A DNA stretch of 33,216 bases from Cudoniella acicularis (taxonomy: Eukaryota; Ascomycota; Leotiomycetes; Helotiales; Helotiaceae), in assembly GCA_013054445.1 (NCBI GenBank), contig JAAMPI010000527.1:1-33216 (forward strand), given 5' to 3'. The position numbers and the translations under genes are program-made. Shown in pieces: positions 32,126 to 33,216 of this stretch. The notes beneath the pieces were generated by a model. It was not told the origin of the DNA, made no database searches, and worked only from the letters and a program-made list of their open reading frames with translations. How positions within the stretch are numbered: position 1 is the stretch's first letter; every line of letters begins with the position of its first letter.

Positions 32126-33216
32126 TTATTCTGGCTGCTGTTGCATGTGCGTGGGAAGGTTCCAGCCTGCATAGTCTTGGTGGACAAAGGCTCGATCAAC
32201 GAACGGAACCGATTCCAAAACGTATTGCAACGACTCTCCCAAGTCATGGCTGTCTCTTAGGTTCATGTTCTCGTCAAGTACAATATCAACCTCAACATTG
32301 AGCTTGTCGCCGGCGTGGTAGGCCTGTAAACCTTGGATTTGCTTGATAGTTTTGGCGAAACGCATAGTCAAGTACAGAAGCACGTTACGCTCATCAGCAG
32401 TTGCTGCTGCCCCGGTGAGGTTTCGGATATGACTAGCAGACGTTCCGGCCCAGTTGAAAATTACGAAAAGGGACAAAAGGAGGCCGCCCAGGGCATCCAA
32501 CCACCATAACTTTGCGTAGAATCCCACTTATTATGTGTTAGCAATTTTGTCACTTGAAGTAAAGGGACAACAAACCAAGAGGGAAGATGATACTAAAAAT
32601 GTTAAATATCACGTCAGTCATCGCATCCTGGGCCAGAGCTTGAACGCTGGAGTTTTTAATGAGTCGACACCATAGCCAGCAGCCAGCTTTAAGCAAAACC
32701 GTGCTAGACATAATGATGATGGCAGGAAGGCCCAACTGAATGATAGAATAGTCCCCAGAGTTCAGACGACTGATACACTCCAAGCCGACTTGGCAAAAGG
32801 CCGTGATCATTACCACGGAAAAGACGAGCACGCCGATAGGCTCTAATCGCCTTCTACCCACCGGGTATTTGTAATGATCTTGTCTTTCAATCATTTTTGT
32901 TGTCGTCCAGACGATGGCAGTACTGAGGAAGTCCAAAGCTGCATCTACCAAACTGGCGAGAACAGATAAAGATGAGGTCAACACAATGACTGCGATCTTG
33001 CCAGCCAAGAGGATTGCGTTGGCAATGAGATTCACATATATAGCGATTCTCACAATGTTATCTCCACTTTCGACACTATCGTCCAAAATCCCAGGGATCT
33101 CAGGCTTTGGGACATCATCGTCGTCCTCAATAGCAAGTAGGGGAGATAGCTCTGATGAGACTTTGTAAATTTCACGAGGTGTTCGCTTGACTTTCTTCGT
33201 GAGTGTTCCGGATCCA
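32126..33216 (-). CDS. cation diffusion facilitator, probably Mn2+ type (5' part beyond window)
   Basis: Two exons are visible (33216-32576, open at the window edge, and 32526-32126), joined in phase 1 across a 49-nt intron (GTTTGT donor, GCTAAC branch, AATAAG acceptor) to give PLVGFYAKLWWLDALGGLLL. About 347 residues are seen; the N-terminus lies beyond the window. Six membrane segments follow the CDF pattern: NLIANAILLAGKIAVIVL, then the metal-site helix LVDAALDFLS, PIGVLVFSVVMITAF, PAIIIMSSTVLLKAG, the second site helix AQDAMTDVIFN, and GGLLLSLFVIFNW. The C-terminal cytosolic domain has VEVDIVLDENMNL. Both site helices read DxxxD rather than the HxxxD of zinc CDFs, which in this family points to Mn2+ (or Fe2+). 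It probably exports metal into an organelle by proton exchange. Confidence 0.9.

Noticed and set aside
1..33216. Biosynthetic cluster, defence island or mobile system
   Set aside because: The genes are unrelated housekeeping and signalling functions; no core enzymes, transposase, NLR-type or repeat array was seen.

Overview
The window is a stretch of a filamentous ascomycete (Pezizomycotina) genome, most like a Leotiomycete. The reasons are short introns of about 47-87 nt with GTRNGT donors and CTAAC/CTGAC branch points, 2-6 exons per gene, and compact genes with no operons. Several protein architectures are typical of this group: BAR-PH-ArfGAP, single-FHA Chk2, RRM-YTH and a filamentous-fungal Mdm31. 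The class-level placement is inference.

Layout from left to right: a C2-domain protein (-); an N-myristoylated BAR-PH-ArfGAP-ankyrin protein of the Csx2/Cnt6/ACAP type (-); a thioesterase-like double hot-dog protein (+); a broken F-box/2EXR-like gene with one in-frame TAG (+); a CAMK-type Ser/Thr kinase whose C-terminal tail is in another frame (-); 20S proteasome beta7/Pre4 (-); an HCNGP/SAP30BP-like nuclear protein (+), divergent from Pre4 over about 230 bp; the DNA-damage checkpoint kinase Chk2/Cds1/PRD-4 (+); mitochondrial inner-membrane Mdm31 (-); the ribosome-assembly KH protein Pno1/Dim2 (+), divergent from Mdm31 over about 300 bp; an Hsp20 small heat-shock protein (-) with heat-shock elements upstream; an RRM-YTH m6A-reader-type protein (-); a 3.4 kb stretch without a convincing gene; and a cation diffusion facilitator (-) cut by the right edge.

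The genes do not form a pathway or cluster. This is ordinary core-genome gene order, with housekeeping, signalling and stress genes side by side. I found no CRISPR array, intact transposon, rRNA or tRNA. I found no convincing undescribed system. The points most worth checking are the kinase frameshift, a GC-AG intron in the C2 gene, the nonsense codon in the 2EXR-like gene, an intron in PNO1 whose retention creates a second start, and an in-frame presequence-like extension on Hsp20. Exon structures were worked out by hand from splice motifs, reading phase and protein continuity. Phases close exactly for every intact gene except the first exon(s) and frameshifted tail of the CAMK-type kinase.
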